Shown: positions 1 to 9,822, numbered from the stretch's first letter. The stretch is 64,000 bases of DNA from G963422445 sp963422445 (GCA_963422445.2 OY729512.2:434001-498000); one strand, 5' to 3'. Numbers and translations are program-made. The notes: a model not told the origin generated them from the sequence alone.

Positions 1-2
1 GC

Positions 3-1259
3 CGTGACTTCGTGAAAAAAACCGCTGCGGTCAGCACTGCATTTGCTGCCGCATCGATTTTCGGGGGCAAGCCGCCAGCCTACGCCGCGAGCCGCAAATT
101 GCATTATCTCCAGTGGAGCAGTTTTATCCCGGATGCCGACATCGAGATCAAGCGTCAGGCCGAGGAATTCACTAAGGCGACCGGTGTCGAGGTTACTGTT
201 GAGATGATCAACCAGAACGACATGACCCCGCGTATCACCGCGGCCATCGAAAGTGGTCAGGGCGCGGATGTGATGCTGATGATCAACAACCAGCCGCATC
301 TCTTTGCCAATGGCATGGACGACCACGGCAGCCTGATGGCGGAGTTGGCCGGTGGCGATCTGTATGACTGGGCCGGCGGTGCGGTCACGGTCGACGGTGT
401 GGCGCGCGCGGTACCACTGTTCAACATTGGCAACGCTATCGTGTACCGCAAGGATGTGTTCGACGAACTCGGTCTCGTCGCTCCCAACACTTGGGACGAA
501 TATCTCGCCGTCGGCAAGGCACTGAAAAACAACAACTTGCCGGTGGGTCAGACCTTGGGTCACACCTTTGGCGATGCCCCGTCCTTCGCTTATCCGTTGC
601 TCTGGAGTTTCGGCGGAATGGAAGTGGATGAATCCGGCAAGGTTATTGTCGACTCACCCGAAACGCATCAGGCTCTGGCCTTCGCCAGAGAATTCTGGGA
701 AGCGGCCTGTGATCCGGGCGGTCTGGCCTGGGATGACACCAGCAACAACCGCGCCTTTCTCGGTCAGACGATCGGAGCGACCCTGAACGGGGCCAGCATC
801 TATTTCGTTGCCCGGCGCAAGTTCCCCCATCTGGCGGACAAGCTGGCGCATGTAAACAATCCGGAAGGCCCAGGCGGTCGTTTCCACGTCATCGGCCCGC
901 GCAGCCCTGCGATCATGAAATACTCCGAGGAAAAGGACGCCGCGGCCGATTTCATCCGGTTCCTGTTCCAGGAAGACAATTTCAGCCAGTTCATTTCGGT
1001 CAACAGCGGCTATGTGCAGGGCCTGGTGCCGAAATGGGAAAGCCATCCGGTGTGGGATTCCGATCCGGCACTGAAGATTTTCAGCACCAACGCCAAATAC
1101 GGACGCAGTTACGGCCATGCCGGCCCTTGGAACCGGGCTTCTGGCGAAGTGGCGGAAAAATACATTGTCGTGGACATGTTTGCCCGAGCCGTGCAAGGTG
1201 AGGATCCCAAAGCCATCGCGGCCTGGGGACAAAAAGAAATGGAGAATGTCTACGGCTAG
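3..1259 (+). CDS. ABC transporter sugar-type substrate-binding protein (5' partial)
   Basis: Periplasmic solute-binding protein of a CUT1-like (carbohydrate or polyol) ABC importer, family 1 extracellular binding protein fold. A GTG at 12 could start it, but the frame stays open to the window edge and reads R-D-F-V-K-K-T-A-A there, followed by a hydrophobic Ala-rich stretch and an AYAA cleavage site. That is the second half of a twin-arginine (S-R-R-x-F-x-K) signal, so the real start lies upstream of the window and export is probably by Tat. The body has the usual glycerol-3-phosphate/maltose-binder pattern (WDEYLAVGKAL, near residue 165). It is followed by two permeases and an ATPase on the same strand. 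The substrate cannot be told from sequence. Confidence 0.9.
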   Translation, partial: RDFVKKTAAVSTAFAAASIFGGKPPAYAASRKLHYLQWSSFIPDADIEIKRQAEEFTKATGVEVTVEMINQNDMTPRITAAIESGQGADVMLMINNQPHLFANGMDDHGSLMAELAGGDLYDWAGGAVTVDGVARAVPLFNIGNAIVYRKDVFDELGLVAPNTWDEYLAVGKALKNNNLPVGQTLGHTFGDAPSFAYPLLWSFGGMEVDESGKVIVDSPETHQALAFAREFWEAACDPGGLAWDDTSNNRAFLGQTIGATLNGASIYFVARRKFPHLADKLAHVNNPEGPGGRFHVIGPRSPAIMKYSEEKDAAADFIRFLFQEDNFSQFISVNSGYVQGLVPKWESHPVWDSDPALKIFSTNAKYGRSYGHAGPWNRASGEVAEKYIVVDMFARAVQGEDPKAIAAWGQKEMENVYG

Positions 1260-1276
1260 ATCACCGTCGACATGAC

Positions 1277-1308
1277 GGGCTTGCGGCGGCCGAATCCGCC
1301 GCAAGCCC
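1277..1308 (+). promoter_or_regulatory. Intercistronic hairpin after the binding-protein gene
   Basis: Perfect 13-bp stem (1277-1289 with 1296-1308) and a 6-nt loop in the 99-bp gap between the binding protein and the first permease. No T-run follows, so it is not a classical terminator. In binding-protein operons such hairpins commonly protect the upstream message and lower downstream expression; that role is inferred. Confidence 0.6.
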
Positions 1309-1358
1309 TCCTGTAAAGCCTGAATCCGTCCGTTCCCACAAAGGTTTGCCATTCCGCG

Positions 1359-2330
1359 ATGCAATCAACGCAATCAGTGTCTGCGCCTTCCCTCAAGGAC
1401 AGAATTGTCACCAACCTGGAAGACCAGAGGGTGCTCGGATACGTCCTGATGGCGCCCGCCCTGTTGTTGATCCTGATCTTCATCGCCTATCCGTTCATGC
1501 TCGGTGTCTGGATGTCACTCACCGACAAGATTGTCGGGACGTCGGGCTCGTTCATCGGACTGGGTAACTATGAAAAGCTGTTTGCCAGCGATATCTTCTT
1601 CACTGCCGCTTGGAACACCGTATTCTTCACTGTGGTTGCCACGGTCTTCAAGGCGGTTTTGGGCATGTGGCTCGCGGTTCTGTTGAATCGCAAATTCCGT
1701 TTCGCGAACATCACGCGCGCCGCTGTATTGCTGCCCTTTATCGTGCCGACCGTGCTCAGTACCCTGGCCTGGTTGTGGATGTTCGATGCCACGTTCAGCG
1801 TTTTCAATTGGACGCTGCGATGGATGTGGCAGATGGAGATCAATATCTTCGGTCTGGTTCTCAAAGAAAACTGGGGATTTTTCCGGGGTCCGCTGTGGCT
1901 TGGCGAACCCGGTCTGGCAATGGCCTCGGTGATTCTGGTTAATGTATGGCGTGGTCTTCCATTTTTTGCCATCTCATTCCTTGCGGGGCTGCAAACGATT
2001 CCTCCTGACCTTTACGATGCAGCCGATATCGATGGCGCTACCGGATGGAAAAAGTTCTGGCATGTGACGCTGCCCTTGATCAAACCGGTGGCGATCGTCG
2101 TGGTGGTTTTTTCCATCGTTGTAACCTTTGCCGATTTCCAACTGGTCTATATCCTGACCCGCGGCGGTCCCAACAATGAAACCCATCTTCTCGCCACGCT
2201 GTCCTATCAGTTGGGCATGGGATCGGGAAATATCGGACAGGGTGCCGCGGTCGCTTTGTTCATGCTGCCCTTGCTGGCTGTCGTCATTACCTTCCAGCTG
2301 TGGTACCTGCGACGCGAGGGAGTGCGATAG
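1359..2330 (+). CDS. ABC transporter permease, MalF/UgpA-like
   Basis: Inner-membrane permease of the importer, 323 residues with about six membrane segments. A hydrophobic segment follows a short charged N-terminus (residues 29-50, with LLLILIFIAYPFML). The EAA-like cytoplasmic loop that docks on the ATPase is seen near residue 220 as DLYDAADIDGATGWKKFWHVT. The start follows the intercistronic hairpin. It stops 2 bp before the start of the second permease, so the two are almost certainly co-translated. Family is sure; substrate is not. Confidence 0.9.
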   Translation: MQSTQSVSAPSLKDRIVTNLEDQRVLGYVLMAPALLLILIFIAYPFMLGVWMSLTDKIVGTSGSFIGLGNYEKLFASDIFFTAAWNTVFFTVVATVFKAVLGMWLAVLLNRKFRFANITRAAVLLPFIVPTVLSTLAWLWMFDATFSVFNWTLRWMWQMEINIFGLVLKENWGFFRGPLWLGEPGLAMASVILVNVWRGLPFFAISFLAGLQTIPPDLYDAADIDGATGWKKFWHVTLPLIKPVAIVVVVFSIVVTFADFQLVYILTRGGPNNETHLLATLSYQLGMGSGNIGQGAAVALFMLPLLAVVITFQLWYLRREGVR

Positions 2331-2332
2331 CC

Positions 2333-3181
2333 ATGAATGCCATGGTCGGTGAAACCTATTTCCGCCGTTTGCTGGTTTTTTATATCCCGCTGTTCCTGTT
2401 CGTCTTCGTGATGCTGTTTCCGTTCGCATGGATGCTGATCACGTCCATCAAGCCGGATGCGGAACTGTATAATCCACGTATCTCGCCATTCATTGTGCGC
2501 GAACCGACACTGGAACATTGGGAAAGTCTGTTCGGTACCACGCTGTTTGTCAGATGGGCAATCAACACTCTATGGGTAGCGACGGCCTCTACCATCGTGT
2601 CATTGTTTGCCGGGGTGCTTGCCGGTTATGCCCTGTCACGCTTGGTGTTCCGGGGTTCGACCATGTTCGGGATCATGATTTTCGTCACCTATCTGGTGCC
2701 GCCAACCCTGCTGTTCATCCCGCTCACGGGCGTTGTGACATGGATGGGATTGCAGGATACGACCTGGTCGTTGATATTCACATATCCTACCTTTCTGGTG
2801 CCGTTTTGCACGTGGTTGTTGATGGGGTATTTCCAGACCATACCCAAGGAACTTGAGGAATGCGCCCGCATCGACGGTGCGACGCGGTTGCAGGCGATGT
2901 GGAAGATCGTCATCCCGCTGGCAATCCCCGGTATCCTGTCGGCGGGCATTTTTGCTTTCACGCTGTCATGGAATGAGTTTCTGTACGCACTGGTCTTCAT
3001 TCATTCTCCGGAAACCAAGACTATTCCGGTCGGTGTGACCAGCGAATTAATCAAGGGCGATGTGTTTTTCTGGGGCGCCTTGATGGCTGGTGCCCTGTTT
3101 GGCTCCGTGCCTGTCGCCATCGTCTATTCATTCTTTGTTGAACACTACGTGTCCGGTATGACCGGTGCTGTGAAAGGGTAA
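2333..3181 (+). CDS. ABC transporter permease, MalG/UgpE-like
   Basis: Second inner-membrane permease of the importer, about 282 residues. The start is placed at the ATG two bases after the preceding stop; an in-frame GTG at 2300 would overlap the first permease by 31 bp and adds residues that do not look like the family. Six hydrophobic segments are visible, and the docking loop reads ELEECARIDGATRLQAMWKI around residues 180-200, with the A-x-I-D-G-A core typical of MalG. The C-terminus is followed 6 bp later by the ATPase start. Confidence 0.9.
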   Translation: MNAMVGETYFRRLLVFYIPLFLFVFVMLFPFAWMLITSIKPDAELYNPRISPFIVREPTLEHWESLFGTTLFVRWAINTLWVATASTIVSLFAGVLAGYALSRLVFRGSTMFGIMIFVTYLVPPTLLFIPLTGVVTWMGLQDTTWSLIFTYPTFLVPFCTWLLMGYFQTIPKELEECARIDGATRLQAMWKIVIPLAIPGILSAGIFAFTLSWNEFLYALVFIHSPETKTIPVGVTSELIKGDVFFWGALMAGALFGSVPVAIVYSFFVEHYVSGMTGAVKG

Positions 3182-3187
3182 AGGTCG

Positions 3188-4285
3188 ATGGCCCAAATCC
3201 TCCTGCGGAACCTTCGCAAGATGTATGACGAGACTGAAGCCGTACGAGGCATTAATCTGAATATCGAACATAATGAGTTCGTCGTTCTGGTGGGCCCGTC
3301 CGGTTGCGGAAAGACTACCACCTTGCGCATGATTGCCGGTCTCGAGGAAATCACTGGCGGAGAGATCTTTATCGGAAATCGCCTGATCAACGATGTTCCG
3401 CCCAAGGATCGCGATATTGCGATGGTCTTTCAGAATTACGCGCTGTATCCACATATGACGGTCGAGCAGAACATGTCCTTCGGCCTGCGCTTGCGCAAGG
3501 TAGCAACTGCGGAGATCAACCGGCGCGTGAAACACGCCGCGGACATTCTCAGTATCGGTGAATTACTGGCTCGGCGCCCGAAACAGCTGTCCGGCGGCCA
3601 ACGCCAACGCGTGGCCATGGGCCGGGCCATCGTGCGCAATCCGGAGGCCTTTCTGTTCGACGAGCCGCTGTCCAATCTGGATGCCAAGCTGCGTGTGCAG
3701 ATGCGCACGGAAATCAAGAAGATTCACCAAAGGGTGCAAACCACTGTGGTCTATGTGACGCATGATCAGGTCGAGGCCATGACTCTGGCCGACCGTATCG
3801 TGGTCATGAACCACGGGATCATCGAGCAGGTGGGCTCGCCGCAGGAAATGTACGAAGCTCCCGGAACCCGCTTCGTGGCCGGTTTCATCGGATCCCCAGC
3901 CATGAATTTCGTACCGTGCAAGATCGTGCAGAGCGGGTCCAGTTTAGGGGTCCGGTTGTCGGAAACCATCATCCTGAACCTGCCTGATGGACAGGAAAAA
4001 CGCTATCGCGATTATCTCGACAAGGACATGGTGTTTGGCATTCGTCCTGAGCACATCACCGAGCAGCGGCAACATACCAACGAGCAACAGCTGGATTTTT
4101 CCTGTACCGTCGAGGTGCTTGAGCCGATGGGTATCGATACCATGGTGTTTGTCGATATCAATGGGGTCGATGTAACTGCAAGAGCGGCTCCCAAGGCGGT
4201 CAGAAATATTGGAGAGAACATGATGTTTACAATCGACATGAACAACATGCACCTGATCGACCCTGTTACCGACAAAGTGATCTAG
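3188..4285 (+). CDS. ABC transporter ATP-binding protein, UgpC/MsmK/MalK-like
   Basis: Cytoplasmic ATPase that drives the importer, 365 residues. Walker A GPSGCGKTT is at residues 37-45, the signature LSGGQRQR near 136, Walker B and catalytic Glu in FLFDEPLSNLD near 156-166, and the H-loop in VYVTHDQVEAM. The C-terminal third is the OB-like regulatory domain of MalK/UgpC proteins (GIRPEHI motif). It closes the four-gene operon; only about 100 bp separate it from the IS5-type element, so anything originally downstream may have been lost. Confidence 0.93.
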   Translation: MAQILLRNLRKMYDETEAVRGINLNIEHNEFVVLVGPSGCGKTTTLRMIAGLEEITGGEIFIGNRLINDVPPKDRDIAMVFQNYALYPHMTVEQNMSFGLRLRKVATAEINRRVKHAADILSIGELLARRPKQLSGGQRQRVAMGRAIVRNPEAFLFDEPLSNLDAKLRVQMRTEIKKIHQRVQTTVVYVTHDQVEAMTLADRIVVMNHGIIEQVGSPQEMYEAPGTRFVAGFIGSPAMNFVPCKIVQSGSSLGVRLSETIILNLPDGQEKRYRDYLDKDMVFGIRPEHITEQRQHTNEQQLDFSCTVEVLEPMGIDTMVFVDINGVDVTARAAPKAVRNIGENMMFTIDMNNMHLIDPVTDKVI

Positions 4286-4390
4286 CCGACTTTGCGAACG
4301 ACAGATCGGGTGACCGCCGGACAGTCAGTTGAATTTTTATCGGGAGTCATGAGTCGGCGTTTACAGTTGCAGAATTATGTCCAGAACTAG

Positions 4391-5235
4391 ATAGTGTCGT
4401 CACGAAATACCAGCCCAGAGCGCCAGACACCGAATCTGCACCGCGGCGAGGAACGATGCGGCATTCCTGGCGTATCGCGTGGCAATCCCACGCCAACGCT
4501 TGAGCCACAGAAACGCGTTCTCCACCAAATGCCGGTGTCGGTAGAGATGGACATCATACGCTCTGGGGTGCTTGCGGTTGCGCTTCGGCGGAACCGCTGG
4601 AATGACTTCATGCTCCTCACAATAAGACAGGATGGCATTCGTGTCATAGGCCTTGTCCGCCAACAAGGACTCGGCATCTATCCCTTCAATCAGCTCGACC
4701 GCTTGACTGCAATCTGCTGCCGTCCCCTCGGTCACCAACACCCGCACCGGCATCCCATGCGCGTCCACAGCCAGGTGCAGCGTCGTGTTCAGCCCCCTTT
4801 TGTGCGATCCATCGCCCTGATTGCCACCGCTCGCACCGCTCGCATGGGGATGGACCTTGAGATGACTGGCGTCAATCATCAGCCACTCATAGTCCGGCTC
4901 ATCCACCAGAGGCTCCAGCAACGCCCCCCAGAGCCCCTTGTCCCGCCAGCGACAGAACCGACGATGGGTATTTTTCAGTCTCCATAGTCCGGCGGCACAT
5001 CACGCCAGGGAGCGCCGGTGCGCAGAATCCAGCAAGACCGCATTAATGAACCGTCGATTATCCTGTGCCACTCCACCCCAACTTCCCGCTCGACCAGGCA
5101 GATAAGGCTCCAGCAACAGCCAGACCCTGTCCGAAATGTCGTGACGCCGATGAGCCATTCCCATGAGGCACCTCCAAGAACCATCGAGTGAGGTCGACAG
5201 ATAGGACAGATGAACATCACTCATGACGACACTAT
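4391..5235 (-). mobile_element. IS5-family (IS427-like) insertion sequence, decayed
   Basis: The ends are inverted repeats: the left begins atagtgtcgtca and the right is its exact complement. Both are flanked by CTAG (4387-4390 and 5236-5239), which is read as the target duplication. Length about 845 bp fits the group. The transposase inside is broken by two single-base indels. It sits between the ABC operon and holA. Confidence 0.85.
4400..5164 (-). pseudogene. IS5-family transposase with two compensating frameshifts
   Basis: Two-domain IS5 transposase with an N-terminal DUF4096-type region (TGAPWRDVPPDYGD) and a DDE domain (MIDASHLKVH, LLADKAYD, LVENAFLWLKRW). The start is the ATG preceded by GGAGGTG (start base 5164). 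An extra C near 5033 shifts the frame, and a missing G near 4977 restores it, so the first and last parts are in one frame and about 18 codons between are in another. The group can use one programmed frameshift, but two indels of opposite sign point to decay or assembly error. Confidence 0.85.
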
Positions 5236-5240
5236 CTAGT

Positions 5241-5698
5241 GTACATGACCTGATGGTCCCGTCATCTTTCCCGGTCGCGCGGGTATTGTACGGGATTCAA
5301 GAGGTTTCTTGGTAACCGCCAATGATACAGAGGGATTTCGGATCGGGATGTCTTGCGTTCGCCGGATGCGAGACATAGACAAGCAAGCTGGATCGTTCCG
5401 GCCTCGAGAGCACAGACCTGTACCTGCAAGGTCCAGAAGCCCTGCACGGTACGCAGGCATGACACCGGATGTGGAAGAAGCTGTGGGTTCCGATACTCTG
5501 ACCGGTACGGTGCGGCCCGGTTGGCAGTGTCATGATCTTTAACCACGCATAACCTGCGCGACGCAGTGACAGATACACTTGCCACGGCCGCATTGGCGGT
5601 CATTCGGTCTTGCAATCCAGACACGGCACGGCTTTGCAGAATGCTCGGGCAAAGGAGAGGGCGCCGAGATTTACCCTGGATCGCCTGTCTGGAGGCGC
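5241..5698. other. Gene-free stretch between IS5 element and holA
   Basis: About 460 bp with only short overlapping frames lacking family resemblance or ribosome sites. It probably holds the 3' region of holA and leftover flank of the insertion. In relatives other chromosomal genes often follow here; nothing of them is visible. Confidence 0.5.
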
Positions 5699-6733
5699 CT
5701 ACGCACGGCGTCGCCTGGGCTGGGACCGCATAGAAATGCTGATCAGAATCTGGGCGCAGAGCGTCCGGTCGGGAATTCCGGTTGACTTGCACTGGCTCTC
5801 GGCCTCATGCAGGCGGTCGAGGCACGATTCCAGTCGCGTCAGTGGCCAGGTCCGGAGCTGCGCCTGAAACTGTGTCTTCCTTTTCCAGAACACCGGCGGC
5901 CGCAGGCGTTTCATCGCTGAATCAGCCGGGTCCCCGGCGGCGAGCAGAGCGGCGGTCTGGTGCAGACGCTGAAAGTGCGTCAGGGTGGTCCGAAGGATTC
6001 GCACCGGCGTTTCATCATTCGCGGCGGCCCGTTCGAGGGCCCGATCCAGGGCGAGCAGGTCGCCGTCAGCAGTGGCATAGGCAATGTCGTCAATCGCGAG
6101 CAAACCACTGTCGCCAATGCTCGATGCGGCGTCATCTAGGCTCAGAATCCCGCCATGGTCGACCATCAGGGCCAGTTTCTCGATCTCGCTGCGGGTTTGC
6201 CGGCGATCGGCTCCGAGATGGGTTGACAGGAATTCGAGCGCGTCGTTCTCGACCCGCACACCTAGGGCATGCAGCGCCTTGCGAATGAATGCGGCCAGCG
6301 CAGGTCCCTCGTCCCGATAACAGGGCATGGCCCCGAACCCCGGCTTTTCCTCGAAAAACCGGCGTAACGGGGATCGTGCGCCGAGATCACCGGCCTGGAC
6401 AACGACAACGGCCTCGACATATGTGGTTTTGGCCAGATTTTCGAAAGCGGAGAGAAGGCCGTTCGTTGCGTCGCGAACGCGAACCAGGCGGCTACCGCCA
6501 CTCAGGGACAAGGCGGTGGCGGCATCGAGAAGAATAGCCGGATCGCGAAGGATGGCCGCTGCGGCAAGGTCATCGACGCGAAACGGATCCGAAGGCATAT
6601 CGACGATGGCTCCGGCAATAGCATCGGCAGTTTCTCCGATCATGCCGGCATCCTGACCAAAGATGAGAACCGCCTTCAGGTCGGCCGGCCAACGGGCCAG
6701 AAGCCGATCAAGAGCCTTGTGCTGAAGCTTCAT
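5699..6733 (-). CDS. holA: DNA polymerase III subunit delta
   Basis: Clamp-loader delta subunit, about 344 residues, which opens the beta sliding clamp during replication. The N-terminus MKLQHKALDRLLARWP followed by DLKAVLIFGQDAG is typical of alphaproteobacterial HolA, and the central region ends with the usual RILRTTLTHFQRLHQ helix. The start is set at the ATG with base 6733, because a longer frame to 6838 adds unrelated residues. The start lies 26 bp inside the end of lptE, which implies translational coupling in the leuS-lptE-holA order common in the class. Confidence 0.9.
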   Translation of the reverse strand: MKLQHKALDRLLARWPADLKAVLIFGQDAGMIGETADAIAGAIVDMPSDPFRVDDLAAAAILRDPAILLDAATALSLSGGSRLVRVRDATNGLLSAFENLAKTTYVEAVVVVQAGDLGARSPLRRFFEEKPGFGAMPCYRDEGPALAAFIRKALHALGVRVENDALEFLSTHLGADRRQTRSEIEKLALMVDHGGILSLDDAASSIGDSGLLAIDDIAYATADGDLLALDRALERAAANDETPVRILRTTLTHFQRLHQTAALLAAGDPADSAMKRLRPPVFWKRKTQFQAQLRTWPLTRLESCLDRLHEAESQCKSTGIPDRTLCAQILISISMRSQPRRRRA

Positions 6734-7274
6734 CGGATGGCCGCCGTTGAGCCTGACGAAAAAACATGCCAAGCTGGATACGCATTTGATTGCTGATTTC
6801 CATCGCTGTCCGGGCCCGGGCGCTGGACAACGCGGCAATATTCGCGAATTCGGAATTTACGATCTTGAAAACCGTTGTTGATTCGCTGCGGCCACCGGTA
6901 ATCGTCTTCCCGGTTGGAAGGGCGATCAGCTTGTAATGCACGGTGACACGCAATTTGGTCAAGTTCGGCGATGTGTCACGTTGGATGGTAATGTCGGACC
7001 GTGATTCCGAAAGCGAGACATCAAGCCGGTAAAGGGGCCGGTCAGGTTGTCCCAGCGGTGCAAGACTGTCGCGCAGGGCATTATGCAATTGCTGCCCGAC
7101 GCGATTTGAAATCGGGCTGATCCGAATCGTATGGAATATCCGGGTCAGATCGGCAGACTCATCCGTACTGTGCCGGAACAGCGGTTGAAAACCGCAAGCG
7201 GAGGCACCGGCGCACAGAACCAGGAGAACCGATCGCCGGGTCAGTCCGCCACCAACTGGATCAAACCACGACAT
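6708..7274 (-). CDS. lptE: LPS-assembly lipoprotein LptE
   Basis: Outer-membrane lipoprotein that plugs the LptD channel and helps place lipopolysaccharide, about 188 residues. The start (base 7274) gives MSWFDPVGGGLTRRSVLLVL, then a lipobox ending GASAC with Cys at about residue 27, then GFQPLF, the signature opening of mature LptE. It overlaps the end of leuS by 14 bp and the start of holA by 26 bp. Function rests on family signature and synteny. Confidence 0.88.
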   Translation of the reverse strand: MSWFDPVGGGLTRRSVLLVLCAGASACGFQPLFRHSTDESADLTRIFHTIRISPISNRVGQQLHNALRDSLAPLGQPDRPLYRLDVSLSESRSDITIQRDTSPNLTKLRVTVHYKLIALPTGKTITGGRSESTTVFKIVNSEFANIAALSSARARTAMEISNQMRIQLGMFFRQAQRRPSDEASAQGS

Positions 7275-9822
7275 TGACGATCCGATTGGGTACCACGATG
7301 ATCCGGCGGGGATATTGTTCGCCGAGCACCCGTTGAACATTGTTCAGTTTAAGCGCCAGGGACTTTACTTCGTCCTCCACCAGGTCACGCCGGATTTCCA
7401 GAGTTCCTCGCAGTTTGCCGTTGACCTGTACGCCGACAGTCACAGTGTCGTCGTTGACCAGAGACTCATCGAATGTCGGCCATGGCATATTGCACAGATA
7501 GTCTGTGTAACCCAGTCTGCTCCATGTTTCCTCTGCCAGATGCGGCGTCACCGGTTCGATGAGGCGCAACAGGGTTTCGTACCCGTGACGCAGCATCCAC
7601 GCTTCCCCCGGCCCGGATGTCCCGGCGGCGCCGAGGGCGTTGCTGAGTTCGCGGATATGGGCAACAGCACTGTTGAAACGCCAGCGCTCGATGCTTTCGC
7701 CCACCGCTTTCACGGTCTTGTGGACAACGCGCTCAAGGTCTTCAGCTGCTGCCGACATCTGGCCCGGCCGCGGTGTTGCGGCCGCCGGCAGCTGCAAGGC
7801 GGGATCGGTAATCCGGGTCCACAGTCGGTTCAAAAATCGCCAGGCGCCCTCGACCCCGGCTTCCGTCCATTCCAGATCACGTTCCGGAGGCGAATCGGAA
7901 AGTACGAAAAGACGGGCAGTATCCGCACCGTAGGACCGAATAATGGCTTCTGGATCAACGACATTTCGTTTTGACTTGCTCATTTTTTCGACGCGGCCGA
8001 CGGTTACCGGGCAGTTGCCGCTGATTGTCACGTAACGGCCGTCGTCCTGACGTTTGACCTGATCCGGAAATAGCCAGCCCGACTCGTCACGATAGGTCTC
8101 GTGACAGACCATGCCCTGGGTCATCAACCCCGCAAAGGGTTCGTCAATGCCGACATAACCGCATTTCCTGAGCGCCCGGACGAAGAACCGCGAGTACAAC
8201 AGATGCAGCACTGCGTGTTCGACGCCGCCAATATACTGGTCGACCGGCAACCAGTAATCCGCAGCGGGCCGGGCGAAAGCGGTTGTGCCGCGAGGGTCGC
8301 AAAACCTTGCGAAGTACCACGATGATTCAAAAAACGTATCAAATGTATCGGTTTCGCGACAAGCCGCCACGCCGCAGGACGGGCAAGGTACATGTTTCCA
8401 GGCCGGATGATTGTCAAGCGGGTTCCCGATAGCGTCGAAATCCACATCTTCTGGCAGCGCGACCGGTAACTGTTCATCGGGGACCGGTACGATTCCACAA
8501 TCCGGGCAATGAATGACCGGTATCGGGCACCCCCAATAGCGCTGGCGGGACACACCCCAGTCCCTGAGCCGGTAAGTGACAGCGCGACGCCCGCAGCTTG
8601 CCATTTCAAGGCGGTTCGCAATTTCGGTCTTCGCATCTTCGACCGAAAGACCGTTCAGGAAACCGGAATTGATCAGGGTTCCATCGTCGGTCAGGGCTTT
8701 GGTGCCGATCGTGAATGTCACAGCATCGGCGCCGTCGGGAAGCACCACCGGAAGGATTGGAAGCTCATGGGCGCGTGCGAAGTCGAGGTCGCGCTGGTCA
8801 TGCGCCGGGCATCCGAAGATGGCGCCGGTTCCGTAATCCATGAGTACAAAATTGGCGACGAAAACCGGCAACTCCAGTCCTTCGACAAAGGGGTGCAAGG
8901 CCTTAAGGCCAGTATCGTAGCCGCGCTTTTCCGCTGTTTCGATTGCCGCCTCGCTAGTCCCGAGACTGTTACATTCGGCGATGAAGGTTGCAAGCTTCGT
9001 GTCCTTTGCCGCAAGTTCGGCGGTCAGCGGATGATTGGCAGCGACGGCGCAGAAGGACGCCCCGAATATGGTGTCGTGCCGTGTTGTAAACACCTGCAGC
9101 CGGTCGCTTCGGCCCTTCAGCACGAACGCCATGTATGCGCCTTCGGACTGGCCGATCCAGTTCTTCTGCATGAGGCGGACACGGTCGGGCCAGCGCTCCA
9201 GACCTCCGAGGGCCTGAAGAAGGTCTTCGCCAAAGGCTGTGATCTTCAGAAACCATTGAGACAGCAGTTTTTTCTCGACCTGCGCCCCGGAACGCCAGCC
9301 CCGGCCTTCGATCACCTGTTCGTTAGCGAGAACCGTATTCTCGACCGGATCCCAATTGACCCAACTTTCCTTGCGATAGGCTAGGCCATGCGCCAGGAAT
9401 TCCAGAAACATCTTCTGTTCGTGGCGGTAATAGCCCGGATCGCAGGTCGATAATTCGCGGTCCCAGTCGTAGGAAAGGCCCATGCCGCGAAGTTGTTCAC
9501 GCATTGCGCCGATGTTCTCATTGGTCCATTTCGCAGGATGGACGCGGCGCTCGAAGGCCGCGTTCTCCGCGGGAAGGCCAAAGGCGTCCCAACCCATCGG
9601 GTGCAGAACATTGAAGCCGCGTGCGCGTTTGTATCGAGCGACCAGATCACCCAGGGCATAATTGCGGACATGGCCCATATGAATCCGGCCCGAGGGATAC
9701 GGAAACATCTCCAGGACGTAGTATTTGGGCTTTGAGAAATCCTCGGTGACGGCAAAAATCTTCTCGTCGTCCCAACGCCTCTGCCATTTTGCTTCGGTTT
9801 CCTGCGCGTTGTAGCGGGCCAT
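7261..9822 (-). CDS. leuS: Leucyl-tRNA synthetase
   Basis: Class I aminoacyl-tRNA synthetase charging tRNA-Leu, about 853 residues, normal length. The HIGH motif appears as PYPSGRIHMGHVRNY near residue 40 and the KMSKS motif as VEKMSKSKRNVVDP near 615. The editing domain (TTRHDTIFGASF) lies between. The start is the ATG with base 9822 (MARYNAQETEAKWQRRW); an upstream in-frame ATG is not needed. The complete catalytic, editing and anticodon-binding regions suggest an active gene. Confidence 0.96.
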   Translation of the reverse strand: MARYNAQETEAKWQRRWDDEKIFAVTEDFSKPKYYVLEMFPYPSGRIHMGHVRNYALGDLVARYKRARGFNVLHPMGWDAFGLPAENAAFERRVHPAKWTNENIGAMREQLRGMGLSYDWDRELSTCDPGYYRHEQKMFLEFLAHGLAYRKESWVNWDPVENTVLANEQVIEGRGWRSGAQVEKKLLSQWFLKITAFGEDLLQALGGLERWPDRVRLMQKNWIGQSEGAYMAFVLKGRSDRLQVFTTRHDTIFGASFCAVAANHPLTAELAAKDTKLATFIAECNSLGTSEAAIETAEKRGYDTGLKALHPFVEGLELPVFVANFVLMDYGTGAIFGCPAHDQRDLDFARAHELPILPVVLPDGADAVTFTIGTKALTDDGTLINSGFLNGLSVEDAKTEIANRLEMASCGRRAVTYRLRDWGVSRQRYWGCPIPVIHCPDCGIVPVPDEQLPVALPEDVDFDAIGNPLDNHPAWKHVPCPSCGVAACRETDTFDTFFESSWYFARFCDPRGTTAFARPAADYWLPVDQYIGGVEHAVLHLLYSRFFVRALRKCGYVGIDEPFAGLMTQGMVCHETYRDESGWLFPDQVKRQDDGRYVTISGNCPVTVGRVEKMSKSKRNVVDPEAIIRSYGADTARLFVLSDSPPERDLEWTEAGVEGAWRFLNRLWTRITDPALQLPAAATPRPGQMSAAAEDLERVVHKTVKAVGESIERWRFNSAVAHIRELSNALGAAGTSGPGEAWMLRHGYETLLRLIEPVTPHLAEETWSRLGYTDYLCNMPWPTFDESLVNDDTVTVGVQVNGKLRGTLEIRRDLVEDEVKSLALKLNNVQRVLGEQYPRRIIVVPNRIVNVVV

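Noticed and set aside
5236..5792. Minus-strand frames between IS5 and holA
   Set aside because: They overlap each other and the end of holA antisense, without ribosome sites or recognisable motifs.
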